This document shows positions 8,585 to 16,206 of a DNA stretch of 37,299 nt, in pieces; within the stretch, counting starts at the first letter, position 1, and the number at the start of each line of letters is the position of its first letter. Where the stretch lies: the NCBI GenBank assembly GCA_031421935.1, contig JANOPQ010000058.1, forward strand, positions 1 through 37,299. The letters run 5' to 3'. This stretch comes from JAJTFW01 sp031421935. Its GTDB lineage: Bacteria; Bacteroidota; Bacteroidia; AKYH767-A; OLB10. The notes under the pieces were generated by a model, which searched no databases, was not told where the DNA came from, and was given only the letters and a program-made list of their open reading frames with translations. The position numbers and the translations under genes were made by a program.

Positions 8585-8621
8585 CAAAAAAAATAGCTGA
8601 ATCTTCATTAGATTCAGCTAT
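8585..8621 (-). terminator. Rho-independent terminator of the hppD gene
   Basis: A perfect 12-bp stem, ATAGCTGAATCT (8593-8604) / AGATTCAGCTAT (8610-8621), has a 5-nt loop. On the minus strand a run of seven T follows (complement of A 8586-8592). It lies 19 nt after the stop of the dioxygenase gene. Confidence 0.85.
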
Positions 8622-8640
8622 CTTATTGATATTATACTAA

Positions 8641-9735
8641 TTATAAATTTCCTCGTAAGGCTTGTTCTCTTTCGATGGCTTCAAATAAAGCTTTGAAATT
8701 TCCTTTACCGAAGGAGCGAGCGCCTTTACGTTGGATGATTTCAAAAAAGACAGTAGGTCGATCCTCCACCGGTTTCGTAAATAATTGAAGCAAGTATCCT
8801 TCATCATCACGATCCACGAGGATGCCTAATTTGGCTAAATCATCCATATCCTCATCTATTTTTCCAATTCTAGTTTTAAGATCGTCGTAATAAGTCATTG
8901 GGACTTGCAAAAATTCTACACCACGTTCTTTCAACATACTTACCGTTTCAATAATATTACTAGTAGCGATGGCAATGTGTTGAACACCTGCACCATGATA
9001 AAATTCCAGATACTCGTCGATTTGCGATTTCTTTTTTCCTTCTGCAGGTTCATTAATTGGAAATTTCACATATCCATTACCGTTAGAAACCACTTTCGAC
9101 ATGAGCGCACTGTATTCTGTGCTGATGTCTTTATCATCAAATGTCAGGATCATCTTAAAGCCCATCACGTCTTCATAAAACTTAACCCAATCGTTCATCT
9201 TCCCTAACTCTACATTCCCTACACAATGATCGATGAATTCAAATCCCACTGGAGTAGATTTTGAAGAAGAAGAAATGGCTTTAAATCCAGGAAGAAAAAC
9301 TCCTTTATAATTTTTTCTTTCTACAAACTTATGAATGGTTTCTCCATAGGTATGGATAGCCGAAATTTTCACTTCACCAAAATCATCAGTTATCGTATGC
9401 GGTTCTGTATGCGCCTTGGCTCCTCTAGCCATGGTTTCATAAAAAGATTTTTCTGCATCATCCACCCACAACGCTAACACTTTTACTCCGTCACCATGAT
9501 TTGCCACATGATTAGTGATTTCATGATTGGGATGAAGCGCGGTAGTTAGGACAAAACGAACTTTACCTTGCTGCAAAACATAGGAAGCTCTATCGCGAAC
9601 TCCTGTTTCTGGTCCAGCATAAGCAATGAGCTGAAAACCAAAAGCATGCTGATAGTAATACGCAGATTGTTTGGCATTTCCCACAAAAAATTCAATGTGA
9701 TCGGTACCATTTAGAGGAAGGAAGTCAGTTGACAT
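8641..9735 (-). CDS. hppD: 4-hydroxyphenylpyruvate dioxygenase
   Basis: This 364-aa vicinal-oxygen-chelate dioxygenase converts 4-hydroxyphenylpyruvate to homogentisate in tyrosine catabolism. The N-terminal VOC half begins with LNGTDHIEFFVGNAKQSAYY. The C-terminal half carries the three Fe(II) ligands: His170 (FEFIDHCVGNV), His253 (GAGVQHIAIATSN) and Glu332 (PTVFFEIIQR). The gating C-terminal helix (GKGNFKALFEAIEREQALRG) is complete, so the enzyme should be active. Start ATG at 9735 is preceded by a TAnnTTTG box (9756-9763), and a strong hairpin terminator follows, so it is probably a single-gene unit. No homogentisate dioxygenase or other pathway gene is in the window. Confidence 0.96.
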   Translation of the reverse strand: MSTDFLPLNGTDHIEFFVGNAKQSAYYYQHAFGFQLIAYAGPETGVRDRASYVLQQGKVRFVLTTALHPNHEITNHVANHGDGVKVLALWVDDAEKSFYETMARGAKAHTEPHTITDDFGEVKISAIHTYGETIHKFVERKNYKGVFLPGFKAISSSSKSTPVGFEFIDHCVGNVELGKMNDWVKFYEDVMGFKMILTFDDKDISTEYSALMSKVVSNGNGYVKFPINEPAEGKKKSQIDEYLEFYHGAGVQHIAIATSNIIETVSMLKERGVEFLQVPMTYYDDLKTRIGKIDEDMDDLAKLGILVDRDDEGYLLQLFTKPVEDRPTVFFEIIQRKGARSFGKGNFKALFEAIEREQALRGNL

Positions 9736-9755
9736 AATATTCTTATTTATAGCTA

Positions 9756-9763
9756 CAAAATTA
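9756..9763 (-). promoter_or_regulatory. Candidate promoter -7 box of hppD
   Basis: The minus strand reads TAATTTTG, a full match to the Bacteroidota -7 consensus TAnnTTTG, 20 nt before the ATG at 9735. An upstream TTTG lies 23 nt away, slightly longer than the usual spacing. Confidence 0.5.
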
Positions 9764-9820
9764 CGATTTTATGCCCAAATCATCCGCAAAATAAACCTGA
9801 AAAATCAGTTCTCCAATGAA

Positions 9821-10351
9821 TTATTCCTCATCCTTTCTTGCTTTAGCATGTTGCTCCCATCGCAATTGACCCAACAATTCCTCGAAGATCTGAGTAAACT
9901 CTGTAATTGGTACAGGAGGTGATTCATGATTCAATAAAATTTTCTTTCTTGGTTTTTTATCTGCTATCCATAAAGAATAGGCTGGAAAGTCAGCAAGATA
10001 TGGATTGGAATAAGAAGAATCCATGGCCTCCATTTTATTTTCACGAATTGCCTCACGCAAATAAGTAAGTTGCTCACTCGACAATCGAGCAGACCACTGA
10101 CCTATTTTTTTTACATTCATCTCTCCATAATATTCTGCATAACCAGATTTATAAACGGTGGCATAATATTGAGGACATCGACCAAAGCATGCTTCACGCT
10201 TGATCTTAACTAATAAGGTATCGATGGAAGTAGACTCTACGCTTGGTACACTCTCCTTAACAGACGCAGTTTTTTGAGACTTACATGATGACATCGCCAT
10301 CAGCAAGGCAAAAGAAAACCATCCGAAAACGAATACAATTTTATTCTTCAT
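9821..10351 (-). CDS. DUF6438-type lipoprotein
   Basis: The product is 176 aa. The N-terminus is a lipoprotein signal (MKNKIVFVFGWFSFALLMAM, then SSC) with the acylated Cys predicted at 23. The mature part starts with a Ser/Thr/Lys-rich tether. A globular domain from ~45 contains KREACFGRCPQYYATVYKSG, the hallmark of the DUF6438 family (Cys-Phe-Gly-x-Cys-Pro then Tyr and Val-Tyr), followed by EYYGEMNVKKIGQWSARLS. Two Cys five residues apart in that motif could form a disulfide or bind a ligand; no function is established. The C-terminus is charged (HAKARKDEE). It precedes hppD on the same strand with an 85-nt gap, but hppD seems to have its own promoter, so a functional link is not implied. 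Confidence 0.8.
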   Translation of the reverse strand: MKNKIVFVFGWFSFALLMAMSSCKSQKTASVKESVPSVESTSIDTLLVKIKREACFGRCPQYYATVYKSGYAEYYGEMNVKKIGQWSARLSSEQLTYLREAIRENKMEAMDSSYSNPYLADFPAYSLWIADKKPRKKILLNHESPPVPITEFTQIFEELLGQLRWEQHAKARKDEE

Positions 10352-10513
10352 ACTGCTTAGTTCATTACATACGTGACATTACATATTATTTATTAAAGCG
10401 GTTAATTACTTTAATGTTTTACTACTTCGGCCTTAACCTTCGTAGTACACAGTATCAATTAATTTAAAAACTAAAACAAGATAGGACGAAATAAATTAAA
10501 AATCACACCAAAA

Positions 10514-12394
10514 TTATTTCGGCATTTTATACCCTTTCTCCTTTGCCATTTTTTCAAGGCGCTGTTGAAATTTCGATTTAGTTTGGCTTGCTGGACGTTT
10601 TTTATTCTCTTGAATCTTGCGATGTATTGCATCTTCATCCACAAAAGATTTAAACAAATACTGCTGACCGACACTAATCATATTAGCTAGGAAATAGTAG
10701 TAACTTAATCCTGCCGAATAATTATTAAACACCCCTAAAAATATAATTGGCATCAAATACATCATCCACTTCATTTGCGGATTCGTCATGGCAGCACCAG
10801 AATTCACTTTAGTAATAATCAAAGTAGAGATGGTCATTAACAATGTCCATAAACTAACGTGATCGCCGTAACCCCAAATGTGAAATGGAAGGTCTAGGAT
10901 GGAATCATACGTACTTAAATCTTTTGCCCATAGAAAACCTTCTTGTCGAAGTTCGATAGACTGAGGAAAAAATCGAAACATGGCAATTAAGATCGGCATT
11001 TGTAAAAGCATGGGCAAACAACCGCCCAAAGGACTCACGCCAGCTTTTTTATAAAGTGCCATCATTTCTTGTTGCAACTTCATGGGCTCCTCCTTATTAT
11101 TGGCTTGTATCACTTCTATCTCAGGCTTCAATACTTTCATTTTAGCTTGAGAGAGATAAGCTTTATAGGTAAGAGGCAAAAGCATGATTTTAATTGCAAT
11201 CGTTAAGATGAGGATGATAATTCCATAATTCAAATCGAAACTATTCAAGAAATTAAAAATCGGAATTACTAAATAACGATTCACCCAACCAAAAATTCCC
11301 CATCCTAGTGGAATTTGTTTTTGAAGATCATCTCCCGCTTTCTTTAATAACTGATAATGGTTTGGACCGATATAAAAATGCATTGCAAAATTTTCACGTT
11401 GATTATGTGAATAAGGCAATGTGAATGCGACGTTCATTTGCTTTACAAAACTATCCCCTTCTTCTCCAGAAATAGTTTCAATTCGAGTGGGTTTATCAAA
11501 TGATTTTTGAGCAACTAAAACTTGAGTAAAAAACTGTTGTTTCATAGAAACCCATTTCAACTTCGTTTTAATTTCTTCCGTTTCGTTTTCGGTCTCACTG
11601 AGGTAATCCACTTCTTTATCCTCATCAGCAAACATATAATAGATGGTAGAGTTGATACGCTCTGCATTCATATCTTTCTCTTGCTTCTGAATTTGTTGCG
11701 TCCAATTCAACTCAACATAAGAGGCGTTACTTGCGATGACTTCATTAACGCCAACAAAATTTACATTAAATCCGAGGATGTATTTATCGGCTGTTAATGA
11801 ATACTGATACTCAATATAACGGTCGGGGCTACCCGCATTTAAGCGGTATGAAAACACCGAGCTATCTTTTCCAGTCACAACAAATCCTTTGCCTTGAGGT
11901 TGGAAAAACAAATTGTTGGTAGAAACGCTTCTATTTTGTGCGAAGAAATTCAATCCGAAACTGGAAGAGTCGCTTTCAAAAAGTCGAACAGGTTTACCCT
12001 CCGCCGTTTTATAACTTTTTAATTCTACAACTTTTACGCGACCACCTTTTGATGTTAGTGTAACCTTCATTACGTTATTCTCGATGGTTACTAATTCCTC
12101 TTGTCCGGTGGCTGTGGATGCAAAATCACCTAATAAATCTTGAGCTTTTTGTAATTTGAGCGAATCGTTCAACAATGTATCACTCAAGACCACATCAAGT
12201 GGAGCATTCTGTTTTACTTGTGCTGCCTTTAAATTCGCAGCTTTTGTTGCTGCTTCTTGCTGATCAACTTGAGCAATGCTGTCTTGTTGTTTTTTAAGAT
12301 TTGCGATTTCTTCATCGCTGGGTGCGTTTAGAACACTAAAACCTATAAGTATCAAGCCTATAAGAAATAGGCCAAGCATTGATTGACGATCCAT
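10514..12394 (-). CDS. yidC: Membrane protein insertase YidC (Oxa1 family)
   Basis: This 626-aa Gram-negative-type YidC inserts and folds inner-membrane proteins with or without SecYEG. The first TM is residues ~5-23. An Ala/Lys/Gln-rich linker (27-65) leads to the large periplasmic P1 beta domain (~100-350). The conserved insertase core follows (~365-590): VNRYLVIPIFNFLNSF, then NYGIIILILTIAIKIMLLPL, the cytoplasmic KAYLSQAKMKVLKPE hairpin, and GGCLPMLLQMPILIAMFRFF. The C-terminal tail is strongly basic (KFQQRLEKMAKEKGYK), a ribosome-contact feature. It lies 64 nt after pyrG on the same strand; a -7 box at 12413-12420 gives it a possible promoter of its own. Confidence 0.97.
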   Translation of the reverse strand: MDRQSMLGLFLIGLILIGFSVLNAPSDEEIANLKKQQDSIAQVDQQEAATKAANLKAAQVKQNAPLDVVLSDTLLNDSLKLQKAQDLLGDFASTATGQEELVTIENNVMKVTLTSKGGRVKVVELKSYKTAEGKPVRLFESDSSSFGLNFFAQNRSVSTNNLFFQPQGKGFVVTGKDSSVFSYRLNAGSPDRYIEYQYSLTADKYILGFNVNFVGVNEVIASNASYVELNWTQQIQKQEKDMNAERINSTIYYMFADEDKEVDYLSETENETEEIKTKLKWVSMKQQFFTQVLVAQKSFDKPTRIETISGEEGDSFVKQMNVAFTLPYSHNQRENFAMHFYIGPNHYQLLKKAGDDLQKQIPLGWGIFGWVNRYLVIPIFNFLNSFDLNYGIIILILTIAIKIMLLPLTYKAYLSQAKMKVLKPEIEVIQANNKEEPMKLQQEMMALYKKAGVSPLGGCLPMLLQMPILIAMFRFFPQSIELRQEGFLWAKDLSTYDSILDLPFHIWGYGDHVSLWTLLMTISTLIITKVNSGAAMTNPQMKWMMYLMPIIFLGVFNNYSAGLSYYYFLANMISVGQQYLFKSFVDEDAIHRKIQENKKRPASQTKSKFQQRLEKMAKEKGYKMPK

Positions 12395-12412
12395 TCAGGG
12401 TAAATTAAGGCG

Positions 12413-12420
12413 CAAAAGTA
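12413..12420 (-). promoter_or_regulatory. Candidate promoter -7 box of yidC
   Basis: The minus strand reads TACTTTTG (TAnnTTTG consensus) 18 nt before the yidC ATG. No clear -33 TTG at 19-21 nt is seen, so activity is uncertain. Confidence 0.4.
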
Positions 12421-12458
12421 CACAATCCGAAGGGGATGGAGCCACTTATAACCTCAAT

Positions 12459-14135
12459 TTATTTGGAAAGAGTAGCTGCTACCGATTCACTTTTCGTTTC
12501 ACTGATGATATTATTTGACTTTTCGAGTGCAGCTTTCACAAATCGACTAAAAAGTGGATGTGGATTTAGTACTGTACTTTGATATTCAGGATGAAACTGA
12601 ACACCAACAAACCAAGGATGATTTTTCACCTCCACGATTTCGACCAAGCCGCTGTCTGGATTTGTACCAGAGGCTATCATTCCCGCCTTTTCAAAATCAT
12701 CTAAATATGTGTTATTAAACTCATAGCGATGACGATGGCGTTCTGAAATCTTTGTTTTACCGTAAATACTATGAGCCCTGGTTCCCTTTATTATAGTACA
12801 AGGATATTCACCTAAACGCATGGTACCCCCCTTATCGACAATCGCTTTTTGATCCGACATCATATCTATAACAGGGTGTTTCGATTTAGGATTTACTTCT
12901 GATGAGTGAGCGTCACTAAAACCAATAACGTTTCTTGCAAACTCTACCACTGCACATTGCATTCCTAGGCAAATCCCTAAAAATGGAATTTTATGTTCAC
13001 GAACAAATTTAATAGCGGAAATTTTTCCTTCAATACCTCTTTCTCCAAAACCGGGAGCAACTAAAACTCCGTTTAGATGACCGAGCATACTTTTTACATT
13101 GCTTTCATCAATTTTTTCAGAAGCGATCCATTCCACTTTTACTTTACATTCATTCATTACACCTGCGTGAATAAAAGCTTCAGCAATCGATTTATAAGCA
13201 TCTTTTAACTCGATGTATTTACCAACAAGTCCAATGGTCACTTCATAAATTGGGTTTTTCAATTTCCCCAAAAAATCTTTCCATGCACCCATATCTGGCT
13301 CATGTTTAAGAGCCAATTTCAACTTATTCAACACCACTTTATCCAATTGTTCCTTCAACATCAAAAGGGGAACTTCATAAATGGTAGAAGCGTCTATGGA
13401 TTCAATTACTGCATTGATATTTACGTTACAGAAAAGTGCAATTTTTCTTCGAATATCATTCGAAATATGATGTTCAGTTCTACATACCAATACATCGGGT
13501 TGAATTCCATATTCGAGCAACATTTTTACAGAATGTTGAGTAGGCTTTGTTTTTAATTCGCCTGTAGTTTTCAAATAAGGAATTAAGGTGAGATGAATTA
13601 CAGCAGTATTTGATGAGCCCATCTCCCAGATCATTTGACGCACCGACTCAATATAAGGAAGCGACTCAATATCACCTACAGTCCCTCCTATTTCGGTTAT
13701 GACAATATCATACTCGCCAGTTTCTCCAAGCAATTGAATACTACGCTTAATTTCATCTGTAATATGAGGAATTACCTGAACAGTTTTACCAAGATAAGCT
13801 CCTTCTCTTTCACGACGAATTACCGTTTGATAAATTCGACCAGTGGTTACGTTGTTGGCTTGAGAAGTTGGAGTATCTAGGAAACGCTCATAGTGACCAA
13901 GATCCAAATCTGTTTCAGCACCATCGTTGGTAACATAACACTCACCATGCTCGTAAGGATTCAAAGTACCTGGATCTATGTTGATGTATGGATCCAGTTT
14001 TTGAATCGTTACTCGATACCCTCTAGCTTGAAGCAATTTTGCTAAAGATGCAGAGATAATTCCTTTACCTAATGACGATGTTACTCCGCCCGTTACAAAT
14101 AAATAACGGACCGATGTAGGATTAATGGGAGACAT
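12459..14135 (-). CDS. pyrG: CTP synthase
   Basis: The product is 558 aa from the ATG at 14135. It makes CTP from UTP, ATP and glutamine. The N-terminal synthetase domain begins RYLFVTGGVTSSLGKG (ATP-binding loop). Further marks are the Mg/UTP motif KLDPYINIDPGTLNPYEHGE and TEIGGTVGDIESLPYIES. The C-terminal class-I glutamine amidotransferase has its Cys nucleophile at ~389 (LGICLGMQC) and the His-Glu pair in GVQFHPEYQS. A longer frame opens at a TTG at 14165, but a promoter -7 box (14153-14160) lies inside that extension and the protein family starts close to the ATG, so the ATG is chosen. It is followed by yidC. Confidence 0.97.
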   Translation of the reverse strand: MSPINPTSVRYLFVTGGVTSSLGKGIISASLAKLLQARGYRVTIQKLDPYINIDPGTLNPYEHGECYVTNDGAETDLDLGHYERFLDTPTSQANNVTTGRIYQTVIRREREGAYLGKTVQVIPHITDEIKRSIQLLGETGEYDIVITEIGGTVGDIESLPYIESVRQMIWEMGSSNTAVIHLTLIPYLKTTGELKTKPTQHSVKMLLEYGIQPDVLVCRTEHHISNDIRRKIALFCNVNINAVIESIDASTIYEVPLLMLKEQLDKVVLNKLKLALKHEPDMGAWKDFLGKLKNPIYEVTIGLVGKYIELKDAYKSIAEAFIHAGVMNECKVKVEWIASEKIDESNVKSMLGHLNGVLVAPGFGERGIEGKISAIKFVREHKIPFLGICLGMQCAVVEFARNVIGFSDAHSSEVNPKSKHPVIDMMSDQKAIVDKGGTMRLGEYPCTIIKGTRAHSIYGKTKISERHRHRYEFNNTYLDDFEKAGMIASGTNPDSGLVEIVEVKNHPWFVGVQFHPEYQSTVLNPHPLFSRFVKAALEKSNNIISETKSESVAATLSK

Positions 14136-14152
14136 TTGAACTGGATTTGGGA

Positions 14153-14182
14153 CAAAATTAGACAAAGAAATTCGAGGAGCAA
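14153..14182 (-). promoter_or_regulatory. Promoter of pyrG (-33 TTG, -7 TAATTTTG)
   Basis: On the minus strand, TTG (14180-14182) is followed by 19 nt and then TAATTTTG (14153-14160). This matches the Bacteroidota housekeeping sigma consensus in both sequence and spacing. Transcription would start roughly 8-12 nt before the ATG at 14135. Confidence 0.7.
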
Positions 14183-14519
14183 GGAATAATTTGCAATAGG
14201 CGAAATTTGGATGAAATTTATAATACTATGTTATTGATAATGTTTTATTTATGGGTAAATTTAAGGATAACTTTTTTATCTATTTAAATTTTGGACAATT
14301 AGAGTAAATCGATGGAACACAGGTATTATATGATATTTAAGATATTCTTATGATTGATTGCCGATAATTATATCTCACAATAACCCCCCATTCTCCTACT
14401 CTCCCTCCCGATAGCTATCGGGACTCCTACTCTCTTCTCCTTTTTGCTTGCAATCGTTTGTAGTCGACTATAAATGTTTATTAAACGAGTAATGGGAAAT
14501 TGATTTGGAGATTTGCGGG
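14183..14519. other. Non-coding region between pyrG and the DUF2851 gene
   Basis: This is the divergent intergenic stretch. Its left part is plain AT-rich sequence with no ORF or RNA gene that I can support. Its right part (14381-14440) is a pyrimidine-rich tract containing a perfect 16-bp palindrome between 11-bp direct repeats, annotated separately. The last ~50 nt hold the GGAG ribosome-binding site of the next gene. Confidence 0.6.
14393..14434. repeat. Palindrome flanked by 11-bp direct repeats
   Basis: The perfect palindrome CCCGATAGCTATCGGG (14407-14422) lies between two copies of CTCCTACTCTC (14393-14403 and 14424-14434). The surroundings are pyrimidine-rich on the plus strand. It could fold into a short hairpin or be a dispersed repeat element. 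Only one copy is in this window. Confidence 0.75.
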
Positions 14520-15806
14520 ATGAAAGAAGAGTTCTTGTATTATCTCTGGCAAAACAAGCTATTGTTGAGAGATCCGCTGTTGTTGGAAGGTGGAGAAACG
14601 GTAGAAATAATTCATCCTGGAGTTCGGAATTTCGAGAGTGGTCCAGACTTTCACAATGCCCGTATTCGAATAGACAACATGATATGGGCTGGAAACATCG
14701 AGATTCATGTTAATTCTAGCGATTGGTTTAAGCATCACCATCAAGGAGATTTATCTTATGACAATGTTTTACTCCACGTTGTTCATCAAAATGACAAACC
14801 TGTACATCGGTTAGATGGAAGTTTAATTCCGACCTTAGTCATGAATGAAAAATATCCCTTAGGCTATTTGTATCATTATGAAAACCTACTTCAAGGTTGT
14901 CATTCCTTTATTCCTTGCGGACAACAATTTCAGGAAGTTCCATTTATCCACGTACAAAGTTGGATGGACCGTGTACTTACAGAACGCTTGGAAACGAGAT
15001 TTGAAGAACTGACTCATATCCATAAAGAATCGGAGGCTCGATGGCCAAAAAGTCTTTATCATCTTCTTGCTAAATCTTTTGGATTTAAAGTAAATGCAGT
15101 GCCTTTTGAGTTGTTAGCGAATGCGGTGCCCTATGAGCTCATGATCAAACATAGACATCAAATCGAATCTTTGGAATCACTCTACTATGGACAATCGGGA
15201 ATGCTTCACACGACGGTAGATGATCCTTATATTGATCGTTTAAAAAAAGAATATAAATATTTTCGGACGAAATACCATCTAAAAAACAACTCTCCTCATC
15301 TTTGGAAATACGGGGGATTACGACCTGCAAACTTTCCCACGCTAAGAATCTCTCAATTCAGTATGTTACATTTTACCCATGAATACTTACTCGACAAAAT
15401 CATACAAACCATTGAGCTTGCGGATTTAATAGCACTTTTTGATATCAGTGCGACAGATTATTGGTACCAGCACTTCAGATTTGGAATCGCATCAGAGCCC
15501 CATATTAAAAAGCTGGGCAAGGACGCCATCCTTCACCTCTTGATCAATGCCATCATACCGTTTCTTTTTTTCTATGGTAAAAAGCAGAAACTTCCTATAC
15601 TTTGCGACAAGGCCATCTATTGGTTGGAAAAATGTCCGCCAGAAAAAAACAAAATCATACGCTCATTTGAGGATATTGGATTTTACATTACCAATTCAGC
15701 TCAAAGTCAGGCTCTATTACATCTAAAAAAAAATTATTGTGATTACAAAAAATGTGTAAATTGCAGCATTGGAAACTACCTCTTAAAAAATGCAAACACT
15801 AATTGA
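14520..15806 (+). CDS. DUF2851 family protein
   Basis: The product is 428 aa. The start is the ATG at 14520, because GGAG at 14507-14510 lies 9 nt upstream as a good Shine-Dalgarno site; an in-frame TTG at 14505 would add five residues but overlaps that site. The N-terminal part has the family signature (ETVEIIHPGVRNFESGPDFH, then WAGNIEIHVNSSDWFKHHH), which resembles nuclease-like folds but has no proven activity. A later segment (WQYHFRFG-like, here ATDYWYQHFRFG) and a C-terminal Cys cluster (CDYKKCVNCSIG) are also typical. The family is widespread in Bacteroidota and uncharacterised. It overlaps the PspC-like gene by 17 nt. Confidence 0.88.
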   Translation: MKEEFLYYLWQNKLLLRDPLLLEGGETVEIIHPGVRNFESGPDFHNARIRIDNMIWAGNIEIHVNSSDWFKHHHQGDLSYDNVLLHVVHQNDKPVHRLDGSLIPTLVMNEKYPLGYLYHYENLLQGCHSFIPCGQQFQEVPFIHVQSWMDRVLTERLETRFEELTHIHKESEARWPKSLYHLLAKSFGFKVNAVPFELLANAVPYELMIKHRHQIESLESLYYGQSGMLHTTVDDPYIDRLKKEYKYFRTKYHLKNNSPHLWKYGGLRPANFPTLRISQFSMLHFTHEYLLDKIIQTIELADLIALFDISATDYWYQHFRFGIASEPHIKKLGKDAILHLLINAIIPFLFFYGKKQKLPILCDKAIYWLEKCPPEKNKIIRSFEDIGFYITNSAQSQALLHLKKNYCDYKKCVNCSIGNYLLKNANTN

Positions 15807-16023
15807 TGAAATTAAAGCTTGGTTTGAACAACAAGCCTTTGGCGTCTGTGAATGGTGGGGCGAGAAACTTAGTATCCCGTCTGCTCAAATTCGAATGTTT
15901 TTTATTTACACGACCTTTCTCACGGTAGGTTCTCCAATCATTTTATATTTAACATTGGCTTTTTGGAAAAAAATGCGTGTTTTAATTACAGAGCAAAAGC
16001 GTGGAAGCGTTTGGGATTTGTAG
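15790..16023 (+). CDS. PspC-domain small membrane protein
   Basis: The product is 77 aa. The PspC-like domain covers most of the protein: FEQQAFGVCEWWGEKLSIPS, then a single hydrophobic segment (~38-59, FFIYTTFLTVGSPIILYLTL) and a basic tail (FWKKMRVLITEQKRG). PspC proteins are inner-membrane envelope-stress factors. In Bacteroidota this very short form is commonly next to the DUF2851 gene. The ATG lies inside the end of that gene (17-nt overlap), so translational coupling is likely. No pspA or pspB is present. Confidence 0.85.
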   Translation: MQTLIDEIKAWFEQQAFGVCEWWGEKLSIPSAQIRMFFIYTTFLTVGSPIILYLTLAFWKKMRVLITEQKRGSVWDL

Positions 16024-16206
16024 AATAAAATTCACCTATCTAGTTAGATCACTTCCCAAGCAACATTTTAATACTTTTCGGTGATGGTTTTCAATCATTA
16101 ATCATGCTTCAGCACCAACTTTAATAAAAACATAGTATTAGAAGTTCCATTGAAAAACTATTAATTCTACTCTTCATCTAGAAGAAATATAAATTAACTT
16201 CGCAGT

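Noticed and set aside
10487..10521. Inverted repeat CGAAATAA/TTATTTCG at the yidC 3' end as a terminator
   Set aside because: It is AT-rich, has a 19-nt loop and one arm lies within the yidC coding end; too weak to call.
14136..14165. TTG start extending PyrG by ten residues
   Set aside because: The promoter -7 box lies inside this stretch and CTP synthases start near the ATG at 14135.
14505..14519. TTG start of the DUF2851 gene
   Set aside because: The GGAG ribosome-binding site for the ATG at 14520 overlaps it.
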